Assembly: GCA_964346395.1 (NCBI GenBank)
Contig: CAYFUT010000001.1
Span: 37,508 to 101,507 of the forward strand
From: CAYFUT01 sp964346395
GTDB lineage: Bacteria; Bacillota; Halanaerobiia; Halobacteroidales; Halobacteroidaceae
Direction: 5' to 3'
DNA length: 64,000 nucleotides
In this document: positions 8,405 through 16,660 of the stretch, piece by piece
How the letters are laid out: every line of letters begins with the position of its first letter
Numbering within the stretch: the first letter of the stretch is position 1
Made by a program: the position numbers and the translations under genes
The notes under the pieces: model-generated
Database searches by the model: none
What the model saw: only the letters and a program-made list of their open reading frames with translations
What the model was told of the DNA's origin: nothing

Positions 8405-8961
8405 TGCTGCGGCATATTTTACTGGGGATAGGAGTTACTCTGCTAGTAATTTCTTTAGTCTTAATCGCAGGCGGGCTACTACCTGCGGTTCCATCTAATT
8501 CTCAATTGACGGAAGAGGAACTAATTAATCGAGCTAGAAAGTTAGGGATGGAATTTCCCGGGGCCAACTATACTCAGGGGATTACTCTGGAATCTGGGGT
8601 TAATCTAAAAAACTCCCTCCAGCAAAAAGAGAAGGAAGAAACTACTGAAGAAGTAGAAAAGGATGTAAAGGAGAAAGAAAAAACAACAGAAGAGGAGCAG
8701 GCAGCTAAAGAAAAAATGAATCCAGAGTCAGAAGTAAAGAATGATACTCAACAAGAGAAAATTACGGTAACTATTACAGAGGGAATGCAGGGTTGGGAAG
8801 TAGCTGACCTGTTGACAGAAAGAGGTATAGTGGAAAACCGAACTGTATTTATTAATTTATTACAAAAGTTTGATATTGAAAAGAAAATTATGGCGGGAGA
8901 ATATGAATTTAAGCCAGGGGTTTCTAAATTAGAAGTATTATTAGCAGTAACCTCTGGTTAA
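8404..8961 (+). CDS. membrane protein with only the N-terminal (LysM-like) part of MltG/YceG
   Basis: A 185-residue protein with one N-terminal membrane segment (about 4-28), a Glu/Lys-rich linker and a C-terminal domain ITVTITEGMQGWEVADLLTE ... GIVENRTVFINLL ... AGEYEFKPG, which resembles the LysM-like substrate-binding part of MltG endolytic transglycosylases. The MltG catalytic domain with its Glu is missing: the protein ends just after the point where that domain would begin. It overlaps the previous gene by one base. A cell-wall or division-site role is possible but unproven. Confidence 0.65.
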   Translation: MLRHILLGIGVTLLVISLVLIAGGLLPAVPSNSQLTEEELINRARKLGMEFPGANYTQGITLESGVNLKNSLQQKEKEETTEEVEKDVKEKEKTTEEEQAAKEKMNPESEVKNDTQQEKITVTITEGMQGWEVADLLTERGIVENRTVFINLLQKFDIEKKIMAGEYEFKPGVSKLEVLLAVTSG

Positions 8962-9027
8962 GTTTGGGATTGAGTCTGAATTTAAATTATTTTTTTGTTT
9001 AAATTTAGATTCAAGCTTGAACTTTAA
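8961..9027. repeat. TTTGAG-family palindrome, copy 1
   Basis: Imperfect inverted repeat. The left arm is based on AGTTTGGGATTGAGTCTGAA and the right arm on TTCAAGCTTGAAC, joined by a T-rich loop. It lies immediately after the MltG-like stop and before the rpsB promoter and may act as a terminator. It belongs to a family also found at 27670, 44177, 47846, 48336 and 49508. Confidence 0.6.
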
Positions 9028-9042
9028 AAATCGCAATAAATG

Positions 9043-9071
9043 TTGATATTATTAATCTGGTGTGGTATACT
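9043..9071 (+). promoter_or_regulatory. sigma-A promoter for rpsB-tsf
   Basis: TTGATA (9043-9048), 17-bp spacer, TATACT (9066-9071). It lies about 120 bp upstream of rpsB and directly precedes a structured leader. Confidence 0.75.
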
Positions 9072-9101
9072 ACTTAACGGTATATAAAGCTAAATATATC
9101 A

Positions 9102-9164
9102 CGCACATCTCTGGACGTTGATAAAGGTGCCCACTGGGGTCTTATCAGCGGTTGAAAGAGGTGG
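9102..9164 (+). promoter_or_regulatory. structured rpsB leader, probable S2 autoregulatory RNA
   Basis: The transcript between promoter and rpsB can fold into an inner stem GTTGATAA/TTATCAGC (9117-9124 with 9142-9149) inside an outer pairing of CACATCTCT with AGAGGTGG (9104-9112 with 9157-9164). GTGG at 9161-9164 can instead pair with CCAC at 9175-9178, next to the Shine-Dalgarno, which gives a plausible switch. Binding by S2 is inferred from known r-protein autoregulation. Confidence 0.5.
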
Positions 9165-9196
9165 AGGTCTAAAACCACAGGAGGTGCTTGGATTAA

Positions 9197-9994
9197 ATGT
9201 CGGTAGTAACAATGAAGGAATTACTAGAAACAGGAGTTCACTTTGGTCATCGGACAAGACGCTGGAATCCTAAGATGGAAGATTATATCTTTACAGAGCG
9301 AAATGGGATTTACATTGTTGATTTAGAACAGACAGTAGAATTGATGGATAAGGCTTATGATTATGTTCGGGAGTTGGCTAGTGAAGACCAGACGATTTTA
9401 TTTGTCGGTACGAAAAAGCAGGCGAAAGAAACTATTGAAGAAGAAGCAGAACGGTGCGGTATGCCGTATGTAAATGAACGTTGGTTAGGTGGAATGCTGA
9501 CCAATTATCAAACAATCAGTAAACGAATTAACCGGTTAGAAGAAATTGAACAGATGGAAGAAGACGGTTTGTTTGAAGTACTGCCTAACAAAGAGGTAGT
9601 TGAGTTAGAGCGAGAAAGAAATAAATTAACCCGTTTCTTGGGCGGTATTCGGGATATGGATGGTTTGCCTGATGCTTTATTTGTAGCTGACCCGCATCGG
9701 GAAGAAATTGCCGTTTCTGAAGCAAATAAATTGGGAATTCCGATTGTATCTATTGTAGATACTAATTGTGACCCTGATTTAATTGACTTTTTAATTCCGG
9801 GCAATGATGATGCAATTAGGGCAGTTAAGTTATTAACTAGCCGAGTTGCAGATGCTGTTTTGGAAGGGAAACAGGGAGTTCAAGAACAAGAGATGGAAGC
9901 AGAAGAAACAACTGAGGAAGAGGAAACAGCTGCTGACGTTGAAGAAGAAAGTTCAGAAGCGGCTGATAAGGAAGAACAGCCAGAGGAAGAGTAA
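9197..9994 (+). CDS. rpsB: 30S ribosomal protein S2
   Basis: A 265-residue S2 protein of the small subunit. Hallmarks include LLETGVHFGHRTRRWNPKM at the N-terminus, FVGTKKQA, NERWLGGMLTN and VDTNCDPD. After residue 227 there is an acidic extension rich in Glu/Ala that is longer than in many S2 proteins, perhaps reflecting a salt-adapted proteome. Ribosome-binding site AGGAGGTG. Gene order rpsB-tsf-pyrH-frr is the conserved bacterial one. Confidence 0.98.
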   Translation: MSVVTMKELLETGVHFGHRTRRWNPKMEDYIFTERNGIYIVDLEQTVELMDKAYDYVRELASEDQTILFVGTKKQAKETIEEEAERCGMPYVNERWLGGMLTNYQTISKRINRLEEIEQMEEDGLFEVLPNKEVVELERERNKLTRFLGGIRDMDGLPDALFVADPHREEIAVSEANKLGIPIVSIVDTNCDPDLIDFLIPGNDDAIRAVKLLTSRVADAVLEGKQGVQEQEMEAEETTEEEETAADVEEESSEAADKEEQPEEE

Positions 9995-10005
9995 TTAATA
10001 AATAA

Positions 10006-10050
10006 AAAGGCGTGGAATAAGGAAGGAGTAGCTCCTTAGGAAGCGCCTTT
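10006..10050 (+). terminator. two-tier hairpin after rpsB
   Basis: AAAGGCG (10006-10012) pairs with CGCCTTT (10044-10050), and inside it AAGGAG (10023-10028) pairs with CTCCTT (10032-10037). There is no long T run, so it may be an attenuator or processing site between rpsB and tsf rather than a full terminator. Confidence 0.5.
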
Positions 10051-10067
10051 GGTTATGTAAACATAGT

Positions 10068-10179
10068 TCAATTGACAAATGACAATTGACAATTAGAAAC
10101 TTATTAACTATCCAAAGATAAATTGTTTTAACAATTTGTTTTAGTTTTTGAAGTTTAATTGTCAATTGTAAATTTTTAA
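10068..10179. repeat. TTGACAATT-type inverted repeat between rpsB and tsf
   Basis: The left arm has CAATTGACAAATGACAATTG and AGAAACTT; the right arm has AAGTTTAATTGTCAATTG. A smaller palindrome, AAATTGTTTTAACAATTT, lies between them near 10120. The rpsB-tsf spacer is thus largely repeat-derived. A related TTGACAATTAACAGTTGACA block is near 27566. Confidence 0.5.
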
Positions 10180-10198
10180 TTACATAAGAGGAGGTCTC

Positions 10199-11083
10199 AT
10201 GATGGGAATTTCTGCAGCAGATGTAAAAGAATTACGAGAACGGACGAGTGCTGGCATGATGGACTGTAAGGAAGCTTTAGAAGAAACTGATGGTGATTTG
10301 GAGGAAGCAATAGAATATTTACGGAAGGAAGGTCTTTCTTCCGCGGAGAAGAAAGCCGGCCGTACGGCAAGTGAAGGATTAGTAACTATTAAAGAGAATA
10401 ACGAATTAGCTGCTATTGTAGAGGTTAACTCGGAAACAGATTTTGCTGCTAAAAATGATAAGTTCGTAGCATTAGTGGATAAAATTGCTGATCATATTTT
10501 AGAAAATCAGCCAGCTACTGTTGAAGAGGCTCGGGAACAGACCCTGGAAGGAGAAAAAACTATCCAGGAAACTATTAAAGAAACTATTGCGCAGATTGGA
10601 GAAAATATTTCTCTGCGCCGATTTGAAATGATGGAGAAAGAAGCAGCGGAAAGCTTTGGAACTTATATCCATATGGGGGGCAATATTGGTACTATTGTAG
10701 CAGTAGCTAATGGAGGTCAGGAATTAGCTCAGAATATTGCGATGCATATTGCGGCTACTAATCCTGATTATCTTTCGCGAGAATCTGTCCCGGCTGAGGC
10801 TATAGAGAAAGAAAAAGAACTGCTTCGAGAGCAGGCCTTACAGGAGGAAGACAAACCTGAACATATTATTGATAAAATTGTAGAAGGTAGATTGGATAAA
10901 TTTTATAACCAGAACTGTTTAGTAGAACAGGAATATGTTAAAGATACAGATAAAACTGTTGGTGAATTGTTGGAAGAAACAGATGCAGAGATTAAAACAT
11001 TCATCCGGTATGAAGTAGGCGAAGGAATTGAAGTAGAAGAAGAAGATTTTGCTGAAGAAGTCATGAGTGAAATGGACAAATAG
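10199..11083 (+). CDS. tsf: translation elongation factor Ts
   Basis: EF-Ts regenerates EF-Tu-GTP. The protein is 294 residues with the N-terminal signature SAADVKELRERTSAGMMDCK, the second signature EVNSETDFAAKNDKF and the dimerisation/core region GTYIHMGGNIGT. Two adjacent ATGs (10199, 10202) follow GAGGAGGTCTC; the first is used here, but the second gives an equally good start. A strong terminator follows at 11095. Confidence 0.97.
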   Translation: MMGISAADVKELRERTSAGMMDCKEALEETDGDLEEAIEYLRKEGLSSAEKKAGRTASEGLVTIKENNELAAIVEVNSETDFAAKNDKFVALVDKIADHILENQPATVEEAREQTLEGEKTIQETIKETIAQIGENISLRRFEMMEKEAAESFGTYIHMGGNIGTIVAVANGGQELAQNIAMHIAATNPDYLSRESVPAEAIEKEKELLREQALQEEDKPEHIIDKIVEGRLDKFYNQNCLVEQEYVKDTDKTVGELLEETDAEIKTFIRYEVGEGIEVEEEDFAEEVMSEMDK

Positions 11084-11094
11084 AGAAAGTTAGG

Positions 11095-11128
11095 AAAAAA
11101 GAGAACACATTTTTGTGTTCTCTTTTTT
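11095..11128 (+). terminator. Rho-independent terminator after tsf
   Basis: AAAAAAGAGAACACA, TTTT loop, TGTGTTCTC, then TTTTTT. The A-tract/T-tract arrangement allows termination in both directions. Confidence 0.85.
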
Positions 11129-11178
11129 GAATCTGATGGTTATAACTTAAAAATGAATTAGAACTGGGGGTTGCATTG

Positions 11179-11895
11179 ATGTCGCAAGAACCGGAATATT
11201 CACGAGTGATTATTAAATTAAGTGGAGCTGCTTTGGGTGGTAATCAGGAATATGGTATTGACCCTCAATTTATTGAAGTAATTGCCGAAAAAATTAAGGA
11301 TGCGTTAACAACGGGAGTAGAGATAGCTATTGTTGTCGGTGGCGGCAATATTTTTCGAGGGGTAGCCGGTAGTGCTAAAGGAATGGACCGCGCTACAGCT
11401 GATTATATGGGGATGCTAGCTACCGTTATGAATTCACTTGCGCTACAGGATGCTCTGGAAAAGTTAGGTTTAGTTACCCGGGTGCAGACGGCAATTGCTA
11501 TGCGGGAAGTAGCAGAACCTTACATTAGGCGCCGGGCTATCCGCCATTTAGAAAAGGGAAGAGTTGTTATTTTTGGCGCGGGAACCGGTAATCCATTCTT
11601 TTCTACTGATACTACAGCAGCACTGCGGGCAGCAGAAATTGATGCTGATGCTATTTTAATGGCTAAAGATGTAGATGGAATTTATGAAGCTGACCCACAC
11701 GAAAATCCAGAGGCAGTGAAGTATAATGAATTAGATTATATTGAAGTTTTAAACCGAGGTCTGGGAGTTATGGATTCTACTGCTGTTTCGCTGTGTATGG
11801 ACAATCAAATTCCTTTGATTGTATTTGGACTGGAAGAATCGGAAAATATTAAGAAAGTAATTCGGGGAGAAAAAGTGGGAACGTTTGTTAATTAA
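11179..11895 (+). CDS. pyrH: UMP kinase
   Basis: PyrH phosphorylates UMP to UDP in pyrimidine synthesis. The 238-residue protein has IIKLSGAALGG at the N-terminus, VVGGGNIFRG, MDRATADYMGMLATVMN and GAGTGNPFFSTDTTAALRA, all classic for the amino-acid-kinase-fold UMP kinase. A TTG three bases upstream (11176) also opens the frame; ATG 11179, 8 bases from GGGGG, is preferred. It has no obvious promoter of its own after the tsf terminator. Confidence 0.97.
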   Translation: MSQEPEYSRVIIKLSGAALGGNQEYGIDPQFIEVIAEKIKDALTTGVEIAIVVGGGNIFRGVAGSAKGMDRATADYMGMLATVMNSLALQDALEKLGLVTRVQTAIAMREVAEPYIRRRAIRHLEKGRVVIFGAGTGNPFFSTDTTAALRAAEIDADAILMAKDVDGIYEADPHENPEAVKYNELDYIEVLNRGLGVMDSTAVSLCMDNQIPLIVFGLEESENIKKVIRGEKVGTFVN

Positions 11896-11945
11896 GAAAA
11901 TTATAGATTGAAGAACAAGTTATTATTCTAACGGGAGGGATAGTA

Positions 11946-12503
11946 ATGATAAAGCAGGTAACTAGTAAAACAGAACGGAAAATGAAAGAAGCAATTGCCG
12001 AAATTAAAGATGAATTTAAGCAGATTAGAACGGGGAGAGCACGACCGTCTTTATTAGATAATATAAAAGCGGATTACTATGGTCAGATGACGCCGATTAA
12101 TCAGATGGCACAGATATCTGCTCCTGAGCCCCGTCAGTTGGTAGTTAAGCCTTATGATAGTAATGTGATTGAGGAGATTGAAAAGGCAATTTTAAAGTCA
12201 GATTTAGGATTAACTCCTAACACCGATGGCGATGTAGTTAGAATTAATATTCCGCAGCTAACAGAAGAGCGGCGGAAAGAGTTGGCTCGGTTAGCTGATG
12301 AAAAAGCTGAAGACGGAAGAATTGCTATTCGTGAAGTGCGCCGGGAAGCTAATGATGAGCTAGAAGAATTAGAAGAAAAAGGAGAAATCTCTGAAGATAA
12401 TTACCACCGCGGATTAGAAAATGTACAGGAGTTGACTGATGAATATATTGAGCAGGTAGAAGAGATTTTAGACAAGAAAAAAGAGGCAATCTTGGAAGTT
12501 TAA
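11946..12503 (+). CDS. frr: ribosome recycling factor
   Basis: RRF splits post-termination ribosomes together with EF-G. The 185-residue protein is full length, with FKQIRTGRARPSLLD, PINQMAQISAPEPRQLVV, SDLGLTPNTDGDVVRI and LTEERRKEL matching family signatures. Start ATG 11946 follows GGGAGGG. It ends 95 bp before the first copy of the duplicated uppS start region. Confidence 0.97.
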   Translation: MIKQVTSKTERKMKEAIAEIKDEFKQIRTGRARPSLLDNIKADYYGQMTPINQMAQISAPEPRQLVVKPYDSNVIEEIEKAILKSDLGLTPNTDGDVVRINIPQLTEERRKELARLADEKAEDGRIAIREVRREANDELEELEEKGEISEDNYHRGLENVQELTDEYIEQVEEILDKKKEAILEV

Positions 12504-12574
12504 TTTAAATTTACTGTGTTTCTGTTGAGAGGGAGTTATGTTGTAGGAAATTGTTTTTAGTTATGGGAGCTTGC

Positions 12575-12784
12575 AATTTTTATTAGGAGGAAAGTTAATG
12601 AAACGAGTAGTTACCTGGCTTAAAAATAANNNNNNNNNNNNNNNNNNNNNNNNNNNNNNNNNNNNNNNNNNNNNNNNNNNNNNNNNNNNNNNNNNNNNNN
12701 NNNNNNNNNNNNNNNNNNNNNNNNNNNNNAATTTTTATTAGGAGGAAAGTTAATGAAACGAGTAGTTACCTGGCTTAAAAATAA
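12575..12784. other. 100-N assembly gap flanked by an exact 55-bp duplication (uppS start)
   Basis: Ns occupy 12630-12729. The 55 bases before the gap (12575-12629) and the 55 bases after it (12730-12784) are identical and contain the uppS ribosome-binding site, ATG and first codons. The start fragment at 12598-12629 is therefore not a second gene. Two contig ends most likely overlap by one assembler k-mer and were joined with a nominal gap; true DNA is probably continuous with a single copy. Confidence 0.85.
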
Positions 12785-13532
12785 GTTTTTGTCTGCTGAA
12801 GAAGATTCGATAGAGGGTAATAAAGAAGAATTAGAAATAGTTCCTGACCATGTAGCAATAATTATGGACGGTAATGGACGCTGGGCTGAAGAAAAGGGAT
12901 TAGCCAGGAGTGCTGGTCACCGAGAAGGGGTTAACACTTTAAAGCAGATTGTCCAGGCTGCTCAACAGCTGCAGGTAGAATATTTGACTGTTTATGCTTT
13001 TTCAACTGAAAATTGGAAGCGGCCGGAATCAGAAGTTGACTTTTTAATGAATTTGTTTGAAGAAACATTTGAGCGGGAAGTGGACAGCTTTAAGGAAGAA
13101 AATATTAAAGTCAATGTAATTGGATATAAGCAGCGACTGCCGGAATCTGTGCAGGAAAAAATAGATTTAGTCAGGGAGGAAACAAGAAATAATGATGGAT
13201 TAACGGTTAATATAGCACTTGACTACGGCGGGCGAATGGAAATAGTAAATTCTGTTAAAGAGTTAGCCCAACAAATAGAAGCGGGTAAGTTAAAAGCAGA
13301 GCAAATAACAGAAGCAGAAATAGAAAAGCAGTTATATACTGCTCAACAGCCCGACCCTGACTTGTTTATTCGACCGGGGGGTGAGCGTAGAGTAAGTAAC
13401 TTTCTCCTCTGGCAGTTAGCGTATGCGGAATTATATTTTACAGATGTTTATTGGCCCGATTTTACAGAAGAAAATTTTTTAACAGCCTTGCAAGAATATC
13501 AGACTAGAGAACGCAGGTTTGGTGGTCTTTAA
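12753..13532 (+). CDS. uppS: isoprenyl transferase (undecaprenyl diphosphate synthase)
   Basis: UppS makes C55 undecaprenyl diphosphate, the lipid carrier for peptidoglycan. The 259-residue protein has the cis-prenyltransferase motifs IIMDGNGRWAEEKG, RSAGHREGV, YAFSTENWKRP and the C-terminal signature RPGGERRVSNFLLWQLAYAE. About 25 residues precede the conserved core. The start lies inside the 55-bp sequence duplicated on both sides of the gap. cdsA follows 18 bp later. Confidence 0.96.
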   Translation: MKRVVTWLKNKFLSAEEDSIEGNKEELEIVPDHVAIIMDGNGRWAEEKGLARSAGHREGVNTLKQIVQAAQQLQVEYLTVYAFSTENWKRPESEVDFLMNLFEETFEREVDSFKEENIKVNVIGYKQRLPESVQEKIDLVREETRNNDGLTVNIALDYGGRMEIVNSVKELAQQIEAGKLKAEQITEAEIEKQLYTAQQPDPDLFIRPGGERRVSNFLLWQLAYAELYFTDVYWPDFTEENFLTALQEYQTRERRFGGL

Positions 13533-13550
13533 GGAAAGCAGGTGATTATA

Positions 13551-14360
13551 ATGTTAAGCAAACGGCTGTTAAGTGCTGCAATTGGGATTCCTGTGTTGGT
13601 GATCATTTTTAGAGTGGGCGGTTATCCTTTTTTGGGCTTAAATTTAGCTATTATCACTCTTGCTTTATTAGAATATTTTCAATTAGTAGAAACTAAAGCC
13701 CCTCAACCAGATAAAGCACTGGGAATAGTGACTAGTTGGCTATTTACAGTCGGTATTTATTTTCAATATTCCTTTTTAAAGTTAAGCGGGATTTTAGTTT
13801 TGTGTTTACTAGCTATCTTATTGAAAAGGATGTTTTTTCTAAACCAGACTTCGGCCTTGTTGTCGGCTAGTACTACTTTTTTTGGGGTTTTTTATATTGC
13901 TGTTTTATTTAGCTATTTAATCCGGTTATATCAGTTAGAATTTGCTGGGGATAAAATTGGCCCGCTGTTAGTCTGGTTACCTATTTTGGCGACCTGGACA
14001 ACTGATACGGCAGCCTACTTTACTGGTTTGAACTTAGGGCAGCACCAACTGGCTCCGCAGGTTAGTCCTAATAAGACAGTGGAAGGAGCTGTAGGAGGGA
14101 TAGTAGGTAGTATTCTGATGACGGTGGGTTTGAGCAATTTATTGATGTATGACTGGCTACAGGGGATCTGGTTAGGTGCTTTGATTGGGGTTGTTGCTCA
14201 ATTGGGGGATTTATGTGAATCAGCCTTTAAGCGGGATGCAGCTATTAAGGATGCCGGCGATTTAATTCCCGGGCATGGGGGTATGCTGGATAGAATTGAC
14301 AGTCTATTGTTCACCTTACCTGTTGTTTATTATTATTTAGAGTTTATAATTTTACGGTAA
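13551..14360 (+). CDS. cdsA: phosphatidate cytidylyltransferase (CDP-diglyceride synthase)
   Basis: CdsA makes CDP-diacylglycerol for phospholipid synthesis. The 269-residue polytopic membrane protein carries the signature SPNKTVEGAVGG followed by QLGDLCESAFKRDAAIKDAG and PGHGGMLDRIDSLL, with conserved Asp residues for metal binding. A GTG at 13542 lies within the ribosome-binding site AGCAGGTGA, so ATG 13551 is chosen. It sits between uppS and the permease gene, as in many Firmicutes. Confidence 0.95.
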   Translation: MLSKRLLSAAIGIPVLVIIFRVGGYPFLGLNLAIITLALLEYFQLVETKAPQPDKALGIVTSWLFTVGIYFQYSFLKLSGILVLCLLAILLKRMFFLNQTSALLSASTTFFGVFYIAVLFSYLIRLYQLEFAGDKIGPLLVWLPILATWTTDTAAYFTGLNLGQHQLAPQVSPNKTVEGAVGGIVGSILMTVGLSNLLMYDWLQGIWLGALIGVVAQLGDLCESAFKRDAAIKDAGDLIPGHGGMLDRIDSLLFTLPVVYYYLEFIILR

Positions 14361-14384
14361 GCATTAGTTTGCTAGGAGGTAGTT

Positions 14385-15452
14385 ATGCGGGAAATACATA
14401 AGATAGCACTGGGTTTTTTGCTTGTTTTAGCGGCTAGTGTATTTATTTTAAAGTATTTAGTGGCTTATCTCCTTCCGTTTTTATTGGCTGTCTTACTGGC
14501 GAGTTTAATAGAACCTGCTGTTGAATTTTTAACCCGAGAAGCAAAGTTGGCCCGGGGGATAGCAGTAGCTATTGTTCTTATAGTAATACTTATTATTGTG
14601 GGTTTGTTGTTGACTGTTGCTGTTTCTCGGCTGTTTATTGAATTAGATAGTTTGATTAATAATTTACCAGATTATCAAACGATTGGTCAAAAAATTAGTT
14701 GGTTAGCGCAGCAGAATCAAGAATTCGATCAGTTGATTGAAGAATTGAAAATGCCTGAGACAGTTAAAAATTCAATTAATAATAATTTAGAACAGATTTA
14801 TGAGCAGGCGCGAACCTATATCCAATCTGCAATTACTTTTCTATTAAATTTAGTGAAGCAGCTGCCGACTTTGATTACTATGTTGTTGATTAGTCTGGTA
14901 GCTACCTTCTTTATTAGCCGCGATAAAGAGCTGATTGTGAATACTTATTTGACTCCGTTTTCTGCAGATTGGCAGCAGCAAATAAAGCAGGTACAAAATA
15001 GAATCATGGCTGCTGCTGTGGGATTTATTAGAGCGCAGACTATTTTGATTTCGATGAGTACTATATTAGCTATTATAGGCCTTACTTTACTGCGGAGCAA
15101 TTATGCTTTAGTAGCCGGTTTGGTAACTGGTATATTAGATTTAATTCCTGTAATTGGTCCGGGGATGATTTTGGTTCCGTGGGCAATTTATAGTTTGCTT
15201 ATCGGCCAAACCAAGTTTGGCCTAGGAGTATTTGTTTTATATGTATTAATTACCGTCATTCGGCAGGCAGCGGAAGCTAAAATAGTCGGGGAAAGTATTG
15301 GTGTTCATCCGTTAATTACGCTGTTAGCAATGTATTTAGGGGTTCAGTTTTTTGGGCCAACTGGTTTTTTTATTGGTCCAGCAGTGGTAATTGTAGGTAA
15401 ATCAATTTTATATACTGATTTTATCTCCTTCATTATTCCGCAAGAAGAGTAG
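14385..15452 (+). CDS. AI-2E family (YtvI/PerM-type) membrane transporter
   Basis: A 355-residue polytopic protein of the AI-2E/UPF0118 superfamily: an N-terminal pair of membrane helices, a soluble segment (about 85-150), then a membrane core with SLVATFFISRDKELI and a C-terminal block containing GILDLIPVIGPGMILVPW, a family hallmark. Family members include Na+/H+ antiporters and sporulation protein YtvI; the substrate cannot be read from sequence. Its place between cdsA and dxr is unusual compared with Bacillus. Start ATG follows AGGAGG. Confidence 0.8.
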   Translation: MREIHKIALGFLLVLAASVFILKYLVAYLLPFLLAVLLASLIEPAVEFLTREAKLARGIAVAIVLIVILIIVGLLLTVAVSRLFIELDSLINNLPDYQTIGQKISWLAQQNQEFDQLIEELKMPETVKNSINNNLEQIYEQARTYIQSAITFLLNLVKQLPTLITMLLISLVATFFISRDKELIVNTYLTPFSADWQQQIKQVQNRIMAAAVGFIRAQTILISMSTILAIIGLTLLRSNYALVAGLVTGILDLIPVIGPGMILVPWAIYSLLIGQTKFGLGVFVLYVLITVIRQAAEAKIVGESIGVHPLITLLAMYLGVQFFGPTGFFIGPAVVIVGKSILYTDFISFIIPQEE

Positions 15453-15502
15453 TATATATAGATAAAGGGGGGCAAGTCCGCTAGGAATAAGCGGTTAACT
15501 CT

Positions 15503-16660
15503 ATGAAAAAAATAACTATTTTAGGTTCGACTGGTTCTGTGGGCAGGCAGACTTTAGAAGTAGTAGAAAATTTAGATGATCAAATTAAGATTGTAGCACT
15601 TACGGCCAATAGTAGTGTAGAAAAGTTGGCCCGTCAGGCCCGCAAATTTAATGCCCAATATGCTGTATTAAAGGCAAAAGATAAGGCAGAGGAATTAAAA
15701 TATAAATTAAATGACCTGGAAACAAAAGTATTAACCGGACTGCCGGGGTTAATTGAAGTTGCGACGCGGGAAGAAGTTGATTTGGTAATTAATGCAGTAG
15801 TAGGAGCCATTGGGGTACAGCCGACTATCAAAGCAATTGAGGCGGGGAAAAATATTGGAATCGCTAATAAAGAAACGCTAGTAACAGCGGGGGAAGTTGT
15901 AACTGCTAAGGCAGAAAAAAATAATATCCGCTTGCTGCCCTTAGATAGTGAACATAATGCTATTTTCCAAGCTTTACAGGGAGAAGAGCAGAAAACAGTT
16001 AATAAAATTATTTTAACAGCTTCTGGAGGTCCGTTTCGAACAGCTAGTGGTCAGGATTTAGAACAAGTAACAGTGAAAAAAGCTCTCGACCATCCTAACT
16101 GGGATATGGGCGGTAAAATAACTATTGATTCGGCTACTTTAATGAATAAAGGGCTGGAAGTTATAGAAGCAAGGTGGTTATTTGATCTTGAATTTGATAA
16201 AATTGAAACAGTAGTTCACCCGCAGAGTATTATTCACTCGCTGGTGGAATTTAATGACCATTCTATGTTGGCTGAATTAGGAGTTCCGGATATGAAGGTT
16301 CCGATTCAGTATGTACTAACTTATCCCGACCGAAAACCTAATCAATTAGAAAGTTTAGATTTAGCGGAAGTAGGTAAGTTAACCTTTGAAGAACCAAAAA
16401 CTGATTTATTTCCCTGTTTGAAATATGCCTATCAGGCTGGAAAGCAGGGAGGAAGTATGCCTGCTGTATTAAATGCAGCTAATGAAGTAGCAGTTCATAA
16501 ATTTTTACAGAATAAACTTAAATTTGTTGCTATTCCGCAAGTAGTTAAGCAAGTAATGGATAATCATAATTTGATTACTAATCCTTCGCTGACAGAAATA
16601 TTGGAAGCAGACCAGTGGGCAAGAACAGAAGCTGAGAAAGTGGGGGACAAAGTTTGTTAA
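15503..16660 (+). CDS. dxr: 1-deoxy-D-xylulose 5-phosphate reductoisomerase
   Basis: Dxr converts DXP to MEP, the second step of the non-mevalonate isoprenoid pathway. The 385-residue protein has the NADPH motif GSTGSVGRQTLEV, NKETLVTAG, the metal-site segment LPLDSEHNAIFQ, ASGGPFR, MNKGLEVIEARWLF and VVHPQSIIHS. The ATG is certain because homologues start at this residue, but GGGGGG (15467-15472) lies 30 bases upstream with a CCGCT/AGCGG hairpin (15478-15494) in between. The 3' end overlaps the rseP start by 7 bp. Confidence 0.96.
   Translation: MKKITILGSTGSVGRQTLEVVENLDDQIKIVALTANSSVEKLARQARKFNAQYAVLKAKDKAEELKYKLNDLETKVLTGLPGLIEVATREEVDLVINAVVGAIGVQPTIKAIEAGKNIGIANKETLVTAGEVVTAKAEKNNIRLLPLDSEHNAIFQALQGEEQKTVNKIILTASGGPFRTASGQDLEQVTVKKALDHPNWDMGGKITIDSATLMNKGLEVIEARWLFDLEFDKIETVVHPQSIIHSLVEFNDHSMLAELGVPDMKVPIQYVLTYPDRKPNQLESLDLAEVGKLTFEEPKTDLFPCLKYAYQAGKQGGSMPAVLNAANEVAVHKFLQNKLKFVAIPQVVKQVMDNHNLITNPSLTEILEADQWARTEAEKVGDKVC

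Noticed and set aside
12598..12629. A second, truncated uppS start before the gap
   Set aside because: It is identical to the sequence after the gap over 55 bp and best explained as an assembly overlap, not a gene duplication.
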